The notes beneath the pieces were generated by a model. It was given only the letters and a program-made list of their open reading frames with translations. It had not been told where the DNA came from and did no database searches. From positions 96,780 through 160,779 of the forward strand of contig JAFQRE010000045.1 in assembly GCA_017410245.1 (NCBI GenBank): 64,000 bases of DNA, in the 5' to 3' direction. The position numbers were made by a program, and so were the translations under genes. Of the stretch, positions 56,583 through 64,000 are shown one piece after another. This DNA comes from Bacteroidaceae bacterium (GTDB lineage Bacteria > Bacteroidota > Bacteroidia > Bacteroidales > Barnesiellaceae_A). Numbering within the stretch: position 1 is the first letter of the stretch; each line of letters opens with the position of its first letter.

Positions 56583-59567
56583 ATGAACAAGGTGCTAATA
56601 GGATTGATGGGCTTGGCAATGAGTGCTACCGCCGTATGTGCCCAATCATTGCATACAACCGACGCAGCTTCCGACTTTGAACGCGGATATACGATGTACT
56701 GCGATGGCAATTATAGCGGCTGTCTCGATGTTATGAACTCGTTACTACGCCGTGAAGAGGCTGCTATGTACTACGAAGAAGCCGCCTTTTATGTAGCGAT
56801 GTCGCAGGCTCAGCGTGCCATCGACCGCACTCCCGAGTTGCTAACAGGTTATCTGCATAAGTATCCCTACTCGTTGCACCGCAGCGAGATAGACCTTGCC
56901 ATGGGTAACTATTACTATAGTGTAGGAGAGTATGAAGAGGCCATAGAGGCCTATATCAAGATAGATATAGACAATATCAAGAGTAGCGAGCAAGACGACT
57001 TTTGTTACCGCTTGGCTCATAGTTATGTCAAGATCAACCGCACCAATGAGGCTCAACCTCTCTTGCAAGCATTGGCACAAAACTCGCGTCAGTATCGCAA
57101 TGAGGCACTCTACTACAATGGCTACATATACTACGAGCAGAAGAACTATAAGAGTGCCCGGCGCAACCTCTCTATGGTGCAGTCTAACTCGGAGTATGGC
57201 TTTGAGGCACAATACTTATTGGTCAATATCGACTTCATAAACAACAAGTATGCGCAATGTATAGCAACGAGCGAACAGTTGCTCGACCTGTGTTCCAATC
57301 CCAAACACACATCAGAGTTGCACCGCATTGCCGGAGAGAGCCATTATCAGTTGGGCAATGACAATAGAGCCTATTATCACCTCTCACGACACTTGAAATT
57401 GGCCGAGAGTCCGATGCGCAACACGCTGTATATGGCAGGAATATTGTCTTATCGCAATAAACAATATAACGAAGCTGTAGAGTTGTTGGCTCGTACCATA
57501 GAGCCTGACGATGCAGTGTCGCAAAACGCCCATCTGCACCGAGGCCTTGCATATCTGCAATTGGGCGACCGTGTCAATGCTTCCACTTCGTTTGCATTGG
57601 CAGCCGGTAGCAACCACGATGCTACAACTCGCGAGGTGGCTATGTACAATCAGGCCATGTGCGCCTATGAAAACAATTTCTCGCTCTTCGACAGCACATT
57701 AGACCTCTTCAAAAAATTTATCGAGGAGTACCCCACGTCGATATACATCGATGACGTAAACACCTGTATATCGGACTTGTATGTCAATTCCCGCAATTAT
57801 GCAACGGCACTCGACTATATCAATCGCATCAAAGAGCCATCACGCGACTTGCTCAAGCAACGACAACAGATACTCTATCTATTAGGTACCGAGAGTTTTG
57901 CCAACAACAGCATCAGCGAGGCTGCCGATTGGTTTGCTCAGGCCATCAAAGCCGGCAACTATGCCCCCGAGTATAGAGCACGTTCTATCTATTGGTTGGG
58001 CGAGTGTTGTTATCGCAACAAGGCATATAAAGAGGCTCTCAAATGTTACAATCAGTTCCTCAACATCGACATTACAACCGATGCTACTATCGTAGCTTTG
58101 GCTCAATACAATAAAGCCTACTGCTACTTCAAGACAAAAAGATATGATGAGGCATTGACTGCATTCGACAACTTTATAAGAAACAAAAAGGCCGACAAGG
58201 CACTGCTCATCGATGCCAATAGTCGTGTGGGCGATTGCTACTTCCATGCCGAGGAATATACCACTGCCGAGAAGTATTACTCGGCGGCTGCCAACTTGAA
58301 AGGTCGTGGTAGCGACTACGCAATCTTGCAACAAGCTGTAGTGGCCGGCGTGCGTAAAAAGAACAAGCAGAAGATTTCGCTCTTGCAGAAGCTCATATCG
58401 GACTACCCCCAATCGGAATATAACGAAGAGGCTTATAGCGAGTTGGGACAAACATATATAGCAATCGACTCTCCTACCGAGGCCATCAATACCTACCGAC
58501 AACTCATGGAGAAATATCCGATGAGTGTATCGGCTCGTAATGCCATGTTGCAGTTGGGTGCGCTATATTACAACCGCAAAGACCTTGGCAACTCTATTAC
58601 TGCCTATAAGAGCCTTATTACAGGTCACCCCACAAGCAATGAGGCCAAAGTTGCTATCGAAGATCTCAAATCGATATACATCGAGCTAAATCAAGTCGAT
58701 GAATTGTCCGAGTTTATGCAACAACAAGGTATTCGCTATGAGACCAATGAGCTTGACTCGCTCTCTTACTTGGCTGCCGAGCGCAAGTATATGACTCAAG
58801 GCGAGACACAACCTCTCGAAAAGTATATAGCACGTTTCCCGCAAGGTACATACACCTTCCAGGCCTATTACTACTTGGGTAATGTTGCCGATGCTCAACA
58901 ACAATATGAGGTAGCTCTTGCATGTTACCGCAACTCACTACAAGCCAATCCGCACAGCGACTTTGCCCAGGAGGCCACTATGCGTTGCTGTGATATCCTC
59001 TTCGACAAAGGACAATATGCCGAATCCGCTCCCTTGTATCGACAACTCGAGACAATGGCTACCACAATAGAGACTCGACAAAATGCACGATTAGGAGCTA
59101 TGCGCAGTTATGCTCACTTGCAACAATACGAAGAGGTCATTTCGGTTGCCGATCGCCTCATGGCTCACAGCAAGATATCGCCCGAAGTAGAGCAAGAGGT
59201 ATTGTTCTATAGAGCTCAAGCCTACATGGCTTGTAATGATGCCGCAGCAGCTGTTATAGACTACTCTGTTTTGGCACAAGATACACGCAGCCAATATGGT
59301 GCCGAGGCTGCATTCCGTCTGGCCGAGTATTACTACAACAATGAACAACTCGAGGAGGCCGAGCAAGCCGCCAACGACTTTGTGCAGAAAGGCACACAAC
59401 ATGCCTATTGGTTGGCTCGCAACTTCATCTTGCTGTCCGATATATATGTTGCCAAGGACGACAAATATACGGCACAACAATATTTGTTGCAGTTGCGCGA
59501 CAGCTATCCCGGTGGCGATGACGATATAACATTGCTCATCGAGAAGCGTTTGCAACAATTGTTATAG
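56583..59567 (+). CDS. Large periplasmic TPR protein
   Basis: Exported protein of 994 residues with an N-terminal signal peptide ending AVCAQ and no lipobox. Nearly all the rest is tetratricopeptide-type helical hairpins, with clear units such as EAAFYVAMSQAQRA, RSIYWLGECCYRNKAYKEAL and EEAYSELGQTYIAIDSPTEAI. Some resemble the BamD/YbgF class of outer-membrane assembly scaffolds. It lies 11 nt after trhP and 33 nt before a gene for an outer membrane beta-barrel, so a role in assembling or docking to that barrel is a reasonable inference. No named family is recognised. Confidence 0.75.
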   Translation: MNKVLIGLMGLAMSATAVCAQSLHTTDAASDFERGYTMYCDGNYSGCLDVMNSLLRREEAAMYYEEAAFYVAMSQAQRAIDRTPELLTGYLHKYPYSLHRSEIDLAMGNYYYSVGEYEEAIEAYIKIDIDNIKSSEQDDFCYRLAHSYVKINRTNEAQPLLQALAQNSRQYRNEALYYNGYIYYEQKNYKSARRNLSMVQSNSEYGFEAQYLLVNIDFINNKYAQCIATSEQLLDLCSNPKHTSELHRIAGESHYQLGNDNRAYYHLSRHLKLAESPMRNTLYMAGILSYRNKQYNEAVELLARTIEPDDAVSQNAHLHRGLAYLQLGDRVNASTSFALAAGSNHDATTREVAMYNQAMCAYENNFSLFDSTLDLFKKFIEEYPTSIYIDDVNTCISDLYVNSRNYATALDYINRIKEPSRDLLKQRQQILYLLGTESFANNSISEAADWFAQAIKAGNYAPEYRARSIYWLGECCYRNKAYKEALKCYNQFLNIDITTDATIVALAQYNKAYCYFKTKRYDEALTAFDNFIRNKKADKALLIDANSRVGDCYFHAEEYTTAEKYYSAAANLKGRGSDYAILQQAVVAGVRKKNKQKISLLQKLISDYPQSEYNEEAYSELGQTYIAIDSPTEAINTYRQLMEKYPMSVSARNAMLQLGALYYNRKDLGNSITAYKSLITGHPTSNEAKVAIEDLKSIYIELNQVDELSEFMQQQGIRYETNELDSLSYLAAERKYMTQGETQPLEKYIARFPQGTYTFQAYYYLGNVADAQQQYEVALACYRNSLQANPHSDFAQEATMRCCDILFDKGQYAESAPLYRQLETMATTIETRQNARLGAMRSYAHLQQYEEVISVADRLMAHSKISPEVEQEVLFYRAQAYMACNDAAAAVIDYSVLAQDTRSQYGAEAAFRLAEYYYNNEQLEEAEQAANDFVQKGTQHAYWLARNFILLSDIYVAKDDKYTAQQYLLQLRDSYPGGDDDITLLIEKRLQQLL

Positions 59568-59600
59568 CCCATTATCTCCGATAAATATATTATCTCTATT

Positions 59601-61289
59601 ATGAAACGATTTACCCTCACCCTCTCTATATTGTTTGCCTCTCTTGCAATGTGCGCACAAGAGAACGACACCCTGCAACGCGAGGTAACCATCGTGCGCG
59701 ACTTTACACCCATCGTGCGCGATGCCGACAAAATCAACACATTGCCCCCGGTAAGTTCTCCGGTTTTCAACCAACGACAAGTCAAGTACTCATACGACGC
59801 AATCTCGTCGGAGGTGAGTACGCATGCTTCGAGTGTAAACATACCCTATCCCGGTAGCGACAGCATTGTACGCAATTCGCAAAGAGGCTATTTCAACTTC
59901 GACATGGGCTCTTACTTGGCTATAGCTGCCAACGCCGGTTATCGCATACTCGACACCAAGCACGACCACTTGAATGTGGCAGCACAATTTACATCGTTCA
60001 ATTGGGATATACCGGTAAATAGCCACACCCTGCAAACACCTCCGACCGATACCCGACAGACATTCTATGACATACGTGCCGGGCTTGGATATGCACACAT
60101 TTTCGACAACAACCTCACTTTCTCACTACGTGGCGCATATCGTTATATCGATTTTAACTATTACGGTGCTATGGGCACTCCCGGTGCGTTGGGAGCGCAC
60201 CCCTTCCAACACGTAAACAACTTCTTTGCCGAAGCGCAGGTCGATAATAGCGAAGCTCACAGCTACGACTATGAGATGTGGCGTGTTGTAGGTGGCTACA
60301 AGCAATATGCCAATGCAAACGCTCTGTACAGCGCATCGCCTTCGTATGAACATCATGCCTATTTGCGTGGCGCATATTCGCGACTGCTCGACAACGACTG
60401 GAGAATAGGTGGCGAAATAGATGCCAACTACTTGCAGTATAGCGGTTTGCTCGGTTCTATCAATCCCGTTGCCACTGCCGATACCCGCCACATCGTGATG
60501 ACCCGTCTCTTGCCTTACGTCGAGTGGAACAAAGGTCGCATGAGTTTCCGTGGCGGAGTGAAGATTGACATTTCGGCCGGTGATGGCGCAGTATTTCGCT
60601 TTGCACCCGACATACACTTCAATTGGGAGTTTGTCGAGAACTATTTCCTCTTTGCCAACATCAATGGCGGTAAGAGACTACACACATGGAGCGAAATGTC
60701 ACAACATTGCCTCTATTCCGACCCCTCAATGCGCATACCTTCAACCTACTCACCCCTCGATGGCCAATTGGGCGTGCGCATGAAGGTTATACCCGAGCTT
60801 TCGGTTACGCTCTATGGTGGATATGAAGCTGCCTTTGGCGCACTCTTTCAACACGTAGATAGTGCGGCTCAAGCACTGCAATGGCGTAGCCTCGATGCTA
60901 CATGCCTCAAGGCCGGAGTACGTTTCGATGCCAATATCACACAGTATGTTACCCTCACAGCCTATGCAGCCTATCGCCACTGGCAACACGACGGACAATC
61001 TATCTCATATAATCGTCCCCGCTGGGAGGCCAATGCACGCGCTACAGCACACCCCAACGAGCAGTTTGACATAGCATTGGAGTATGCCATGCAACTCGGC
61101 CGCGACTTTGGATCGATGGGTAGGCTCAACGACATTCACAACCTACAAGCATTGGTTAAGTATCGTCCCAACGATTGGTTGTCAATCTCGTTACATGGCA
61201 ATAATCTGCTCAATATCCGATATGACTACTACTATGGCATGCCTGCACCGGGCATACAGATTATGGGAGGCGTAGGACTGAAGTTCTGA
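59601..61289 (+). CDS. Outer membrane beta-barrel protein (TonB receptor-like)
   Basis: Outer membrane protein of 562 residues. Residues 1-19 are a signal peptide. A short periplasmic segment with REVTIVRDFTPIVRDADK follows, then amphipathic beta strands rich in Tyr, Phe and Trp up to the C-terminus GGVGLKF, which ends in Phe as expected of a BAM-dependent barrel. Automatic annotation would probably call it a TonB-dependent receptor, but no plug domain is visible: the protein is too short for a 22-strand barrel plus plug. It is the last gene of the trhP-TPR-barrel operon. No terminator was seen before the repeats at 61373. Confidence 0.75.
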   Translation: MKRFTLTLSILFASLAMCAQENDTLQREVTIVRDFTPIVRDADKINTLPPVSSPVFNQRQVKYSYDAISSEVSTHASSVNIPYPGSDSIVRNSQRGYFNFDMGSYLAIAANAGYRILDTKHDHLNVAAQFTSFNWDIPVNSHTLQTPPTDTRQTFYDIRAGLGYAHIFDNNLTFSLRGAYRYIDFNYYGAMGTPGALGAHPFQHVNNFFAEAQVDNSEAHSYDYEMWRVVGGYKQYANANALYSASPSYEHHAYLRGAYSRLLDNDWRIGGEIDANYLQYSGLLGSINPVATADTRHIVMTRLLPYVEWNKGRMSFRGGVKIDISAGDGAVFRFAPDIHFNWEFVENYFLFANINGGKRLHTWSEMSQHCLYSDPSMRIPSTYSPLDGQLGVRMKVIPELSVTLYGGYEAAFGALFQHVDSAAQALQWRSLDATCLKAGVRFDANITQYVTLTAYAAYRHWQHDGQSISYNRPRWEANARATAHPNEQFDIALEYAMQLGRDFGSMGRLNDIHNLQALVKYRPNDWLSISLHGNNLLNIRYDYYYGMPAPGIQIMGGVGLKF

Positions 61290-61372
61290 TACAACAAAAC
61301 ATTTTAATGACATAGCGTAACCCGATTGCTCCATAGGCAATAGGGGTTTCTCTCTCTGCCCGAATGGATTGG

Positions 61373-61893
61373 GGCAGAAAAGGTTACTCTGCGGCTCTTG
61401 TGGTCAGAAAAGGTTTCCTTTTGCTCCTCTGTGTTGCGGAGCAATATAGGGGAGCTGTCGAGCTATGCGAGACTGAGGGGTTGAAATTATATTATGGTTA
61501 TTTATCCCATATTCATCGATGTTCAGTAACCTTATTAAACCCTTGGCATTATGGTATTTTGTAGAGCCACAACGCTTGTGGCTCGTGGCCGGGACGGACA
61601 AAGAAACGTCACAAATTCATTCACTTTTGCCTCTATCGAGGCACGAGCCGCAAGCGTTGCGGCTCTACGCCTAATACATTCCGCTCACTTACTCACAACA
61701 GTGGCTCTATGGTTTTAACCCCTTCCCCTTGCGGGACTTCCCCTATCTCACTACGTTCACAGGGGCAGAAAAGGATACTCTACGGCTCTATTGCATCGTC
61801 ATGTGCGGGCATTAATGCGGCTGCGCCCCAATAGTACCTTTGCATGCATATTTACCTCTAAAGAGGCACGAGCCACAAGCGTCGCGACTCTAC
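61373..61893 (-). repeat. Inverted copy of the 46-kb intergenic repeat cluster
   Basis: The segment 61392-61486 is a perfect 95-bp inverted match to 46336-46430. The segment at about 61710-61790 is the inverted G-rich block of 46035-46110. A partial palindromic unit (about 61850-61893), whose hairpin arms are mismatched at three positions, closes the cluster. The 843-nt gap 61290-62132 contains no credible gene besides these repeats and the terminator at 61996. Confidence 0.85.
61561..61668 (+). repeat. REPIN-like palindromic repeat unit 4
   Basis: The best-preserved unit. GTAGAGCC at the left and GGCTCTAC at the right are inverted. Each end is a perfect 9-bp palindrome with a 3-nt loop (61564-61572 with 61576-61584; 61645-61653 with 61657-61665), separated by a ~60-nt spacer. 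Confidence 0.8.
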
Positions 61894-61995
61894 GAACGGT
61901 CATATTGCCATTGGCGCAATGTGGTTACGGTAATTCAATGTAGATGGGCAGAAAAGCTTACTCTACAGCTTCTACAAAATGGGTATAATGGACAT

Positions 61996-62029
61996 AAAAA
62001 AACTGCGCGCCTCTCACGAGGCGCGCAGT
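61996..62029 (-). terminator. GUGA-tetraloop terminator of the beta-helix gene
   Basis: On the minus strand a perfect 12-bp stem closes with a GTGA loop and ends in T6-7. It is nearly the same sequence as the terminator at 16938-16971. Confidence 0.9.
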
Positions 62030-62132
62030 CGATTTTCACTATTAAGATGCTTATTTATAGGCCGGTTCTTTTAATTTTATCGCATCTGCTTGGTTTATTA
62101 ATTACACCGATGATGCGATGCCCACTATCTTT

Positions 62133-64000
62133 TTATTCTTCGTAGGTTGTAAGGTAATCGTTGACGATAACTGTGCGTTCGTCACTCTTGTGCTGAACAA
62201 AATAGTTAACGTCCTCTACAGGTGCACCACCGCCCCAATAGTTGCCCGATAGGTCGATAGATGTATAGTATGTGCTTACGCAAACATCTTTAGCTACAAC
62301 GTTCTCACCTGTTACATTATTATTCATAAATGCATTGCCTGTAAAGACGGTATCATAGCCAAAGAATATACCACCTGCAACACGACTGCTTGTGTTAGAC
62401 TCATTTACAGTATTATTCTTGAATAGGTTGTTAGTAACCACACAATTCTCTTGGAAACCCATATAAACTGTTGCTCCGTTATTATTGCAGTTTACGGTGT
62501 TGCCAATAAATTTATTGTTGTTAATTGTACAAGAACTACCCTTTACATAATATACGACAGCAGTTTCGTTGCAAGTGTTACCTTCAAATACGCAGTTTTC
62601 TACAACTTGAGGATCGTCATTTCCTCCGTCATAGTTGAGAGAGATAACCATGTTGCAAGTGTTGCCTCTGAATGTAGAGTTGGTGATGGTACTCTTACCC
62701 AATAGTCGGATAAGGCCTTGCGTTTGAGTAACCTCAGCATCTTCAACGGTGATATTGTCAATATTTGTTTCGGCACCAACGGTACGAATAACTGCGCCAC
62801 CCTTAATACCTTTAAATACGATATTTTTAAGTGTGATTTTACCGGTAACGCTATCAAACAAAGCGAAGGTATTGGTGCTACCCTCTTCTTGAGCAATGGT
62901 GAAGCCACAACCGTCCAACGTGAAATCGATATTTTGGTATATTCTCTCTGTCAATGCTATATCATTTGCAAGTGCATATTCACCACCGGCTTCAATTGCG
63001 TTGGCAAAATCTTCGGCACTGTATATTAGTTGTATGCCATTTACTTTTACAACATCACCTTCTGCTGCGTAACCGCAGATGGGAGTGTAGTCTGATTTGC
63101 AATTATTGATATTTACAACCAATGAGCCACTGTATGCAGCTCCAAGTATGCCGCCAAACATTTTGTCAAAGTCTCCGCCAAAATTACCATTTTGCTTGAT
63201 TGTGCAATTTGTAACAGTGCAGTTCTCAACTATGCGCTCACCGTCATTGAGTGCGATACCTACAAGTGCACCCACAGCGGCATAGCCTTCGATAGTAGAG
63301 TTTTCAATAGAACAACCGCTTATTTTACCATAGTTCCATTGGCCTACCACACCACCGATAGTCCAGTTTTCGCAAGTCACGTTTGCACCCTTAACATGGC
63401 AATTCTCAATAAGACCACCGTTCATACGGCCTACCAAAGCGCCAATAAACTTAGGCGCTCCTGAAATTGAAACATTCTCAACGGTGAGGTTTTTGATAGT
63501 ACCTTTAAGATTTCCAAAGAGACCATACGAAGATTTATTTTCATCATCACGATCGGTTTTCTTGGTTATTTTCACATTAGAGATGGTATAACCCTGTCCG
63601 TCGAAAGTTCCGTGGAATTCGGTACGTTGTGAACGGTCGTCACCGATAGGAATCCACTCTTCGTTGTTAAGGTCGATATCGTTTTTGAGATATACTACTT
63701 TGTCATCGAAAATTGTAGGAGTGTAAGGAGTGGTGTTATTGACAGTCTCGGCCACCCATCTCATACCTGCGGCATTATAGATATGGTAGTTACCTTCATC
63801 GTCCTTACCTACACCATACGATATATACTCATTACCATCTACATAAGAAACATCATAGATACCGGCCTCATCGGCAGTGTTGTACTTCTGAACGAAACTG
63901 ATACCGTCAATAATTACTGTACTGCCTTGGCAGCCGGCTAAAGTGTAACCACGACCTACATAACCCAAGTAATCGAGAGGTGTGGCAACCGAGCCATCGG
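62133..64000 (-). CDS. Surface beta-helix protein with GLUG-like repeats (N-terminus missing)
   Basis: The frame is open to the right window edge, so the N-terminus lies outside; about 622 residues are visible and the internal TTG at 63968 is not a start. The part seen is a repetitive right-handed beta-helix. GLUG-like units (GALVGRMNGGLIENCHV, GGVVGQWNYGKISGCSI, GALVGIALNDG) lie in the first half, and parallel-helix turns of the type VVENCVFEGNTCN follow. A domain boundary with INGIQLIYSAEDFANAI separates them. No T9SS domain ends the protein, so it is probably a lipoprotein or adhesin like its presumed relatives. Its terminator is shared with the DUF6562 gene at 14628, which suggests, but does not prove, a DUF6562 N-terminus. 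Confidence 0.7.
   Translation of the reverse strand, partial: DGSVATPLDYLGYVGRGYTLAGCQGSTVIIDGISFVQKYNTADEAGIYDVSYVDGNEYISYGVGKDDEGNYHIYNAAGMRWVAETVNNTTPYTPTIFDDKVVYLKNDIDLNNEEWIPIGDDRSQRTEFHGTFDGQGYTISNVKITKKTDRDDENKSSYGLFGNLKGTIKNLTVENVSISGAPKFIGALVGRMNGGLIENCHVKGANVTCENWTIGGVVGQWNYGKISGCSIENSTIEGYAAVGALVGIALNDGERIVENCTVTNCTIKQNGNFGGDFDKMFGGILGAAYSGSLVVNINNCKSDYTPICGYAAEGDVVKVNGIQLIYSAEDFANAIEAGGEYALANDIALTERIYQNIDFTLDGCGFTIAQEEGSTNTFALFDSVTGKITLKNIVFKGIKGGAVIRTVGAETNIDNITVEDAEVTQTQGLIRLLGKSTITNSTFRGNTCNMVISLNYDGGNDDPQVVENCVFEGNTCNETAVVYYVKGSSCTINNNKFIGNTVNCNNNGATVYMGFQENCVVTNNLFKNNTVNESNTSSRVAGGIFFGYDTVFTGNAFMNNNVTGENVVAKDVCVSTYYTSIDLSGNYWGGGAPVEDVNYFVQHKSDERTVIVNDYLTTYEE

Overview
The window reads as chromosomal DNA of a Bacteroidota bacterium, most likely a Bacteroidales. 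At least five proteins carry a signal peptide plus a type IX secretion (T9SS) C-terminal sorting domain. Most recognisable promoters have the Bacteroidota -7 box TAnnTTTG. There are fimbrillin-like DUF6562 lipoproteins, BspA-type leucine-rich repeats and GLUG-like beta-helix repeats. The genus cannot be fixed from the sequence. No rRNA, tRNA, CRISPR array, prophage or transposase gene was found.

Layout. 1-14.3 kb: the 3' part of a TPR/HTH membrane regulator, then three consecutive T9SS cargo genes (a PPC-like repeat protein, an M6 metalloprotease and a 2226-residue adhesin-like protein). 14.6-16.9 kb: a DUF6562 surface lipoprotein. 17-27 kb (minus strand): 4-alpha-glucanotransferase, a T9SS subtilase downstream of uvrA, a tiny cysteine-rich lipoprotein and a long-chain acyl-CoA ligase. 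27-30.4 kb (plus): mtaB, a lipid A-type acyltransferase and a family 2 glycosyltransferase. 30.5-37.2 kb (minus): a complete glycine cleavage operon, lplA-gcvT-gcvH-gcvPA-gcvPB-lpdA, with a split P protein and its own lipoate ligase and E3. 37.4-40.2 kb (minus): a LolC/E-type permease, rbfA, an O-methyltransferase and aroQ. 40.3-45.6 kb (plus): xerD, an OmpA-like/TPR lipoprotein and a YfhO-family membrane protein. 45.6-46.9 kb: a gene-free cluster of palindromic repeats. 47-49.2 kb: a second DUF6562 lipoprotein whose C-terminal half has a different base composition. 49.4-53.3 kb (minus): an Omp28-like T9SS protein and a Na/Pi cotransporter. 53.5-61.3 kb (plus): a nucleoside kinase, then the operon trhP - large TPR protein - outer membrane beta-barrel. 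61.3-62.1 kb: the same repeat family in inverted orientation. 62.1-64 kb (minus): the C-terminal part of a beta-helix surface protein that runs off the window.

The most interesting signal is a dispersed surface-protein gene family with reused parts. The two DUF6562 genes (14.6 and 47.0 kb) share a promoter/leader block and a nearly gap-free N-terminal module but have unrelated C-termini. The first of them shares its GUGA-tetraloop terminator with the beta-helix gene at 62.1 kb. Clusters of REPIN-like palindromic repeats, whose hairpin arms vary by paired substitutions, sit just upstream of the second gene and just downstream of the third. They bound about 15 kb with a 95-bp perfect inverted repeat. 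This points to cassette-like remodelling of surface proteins, but that is an inference that needs comparison of related genomes.
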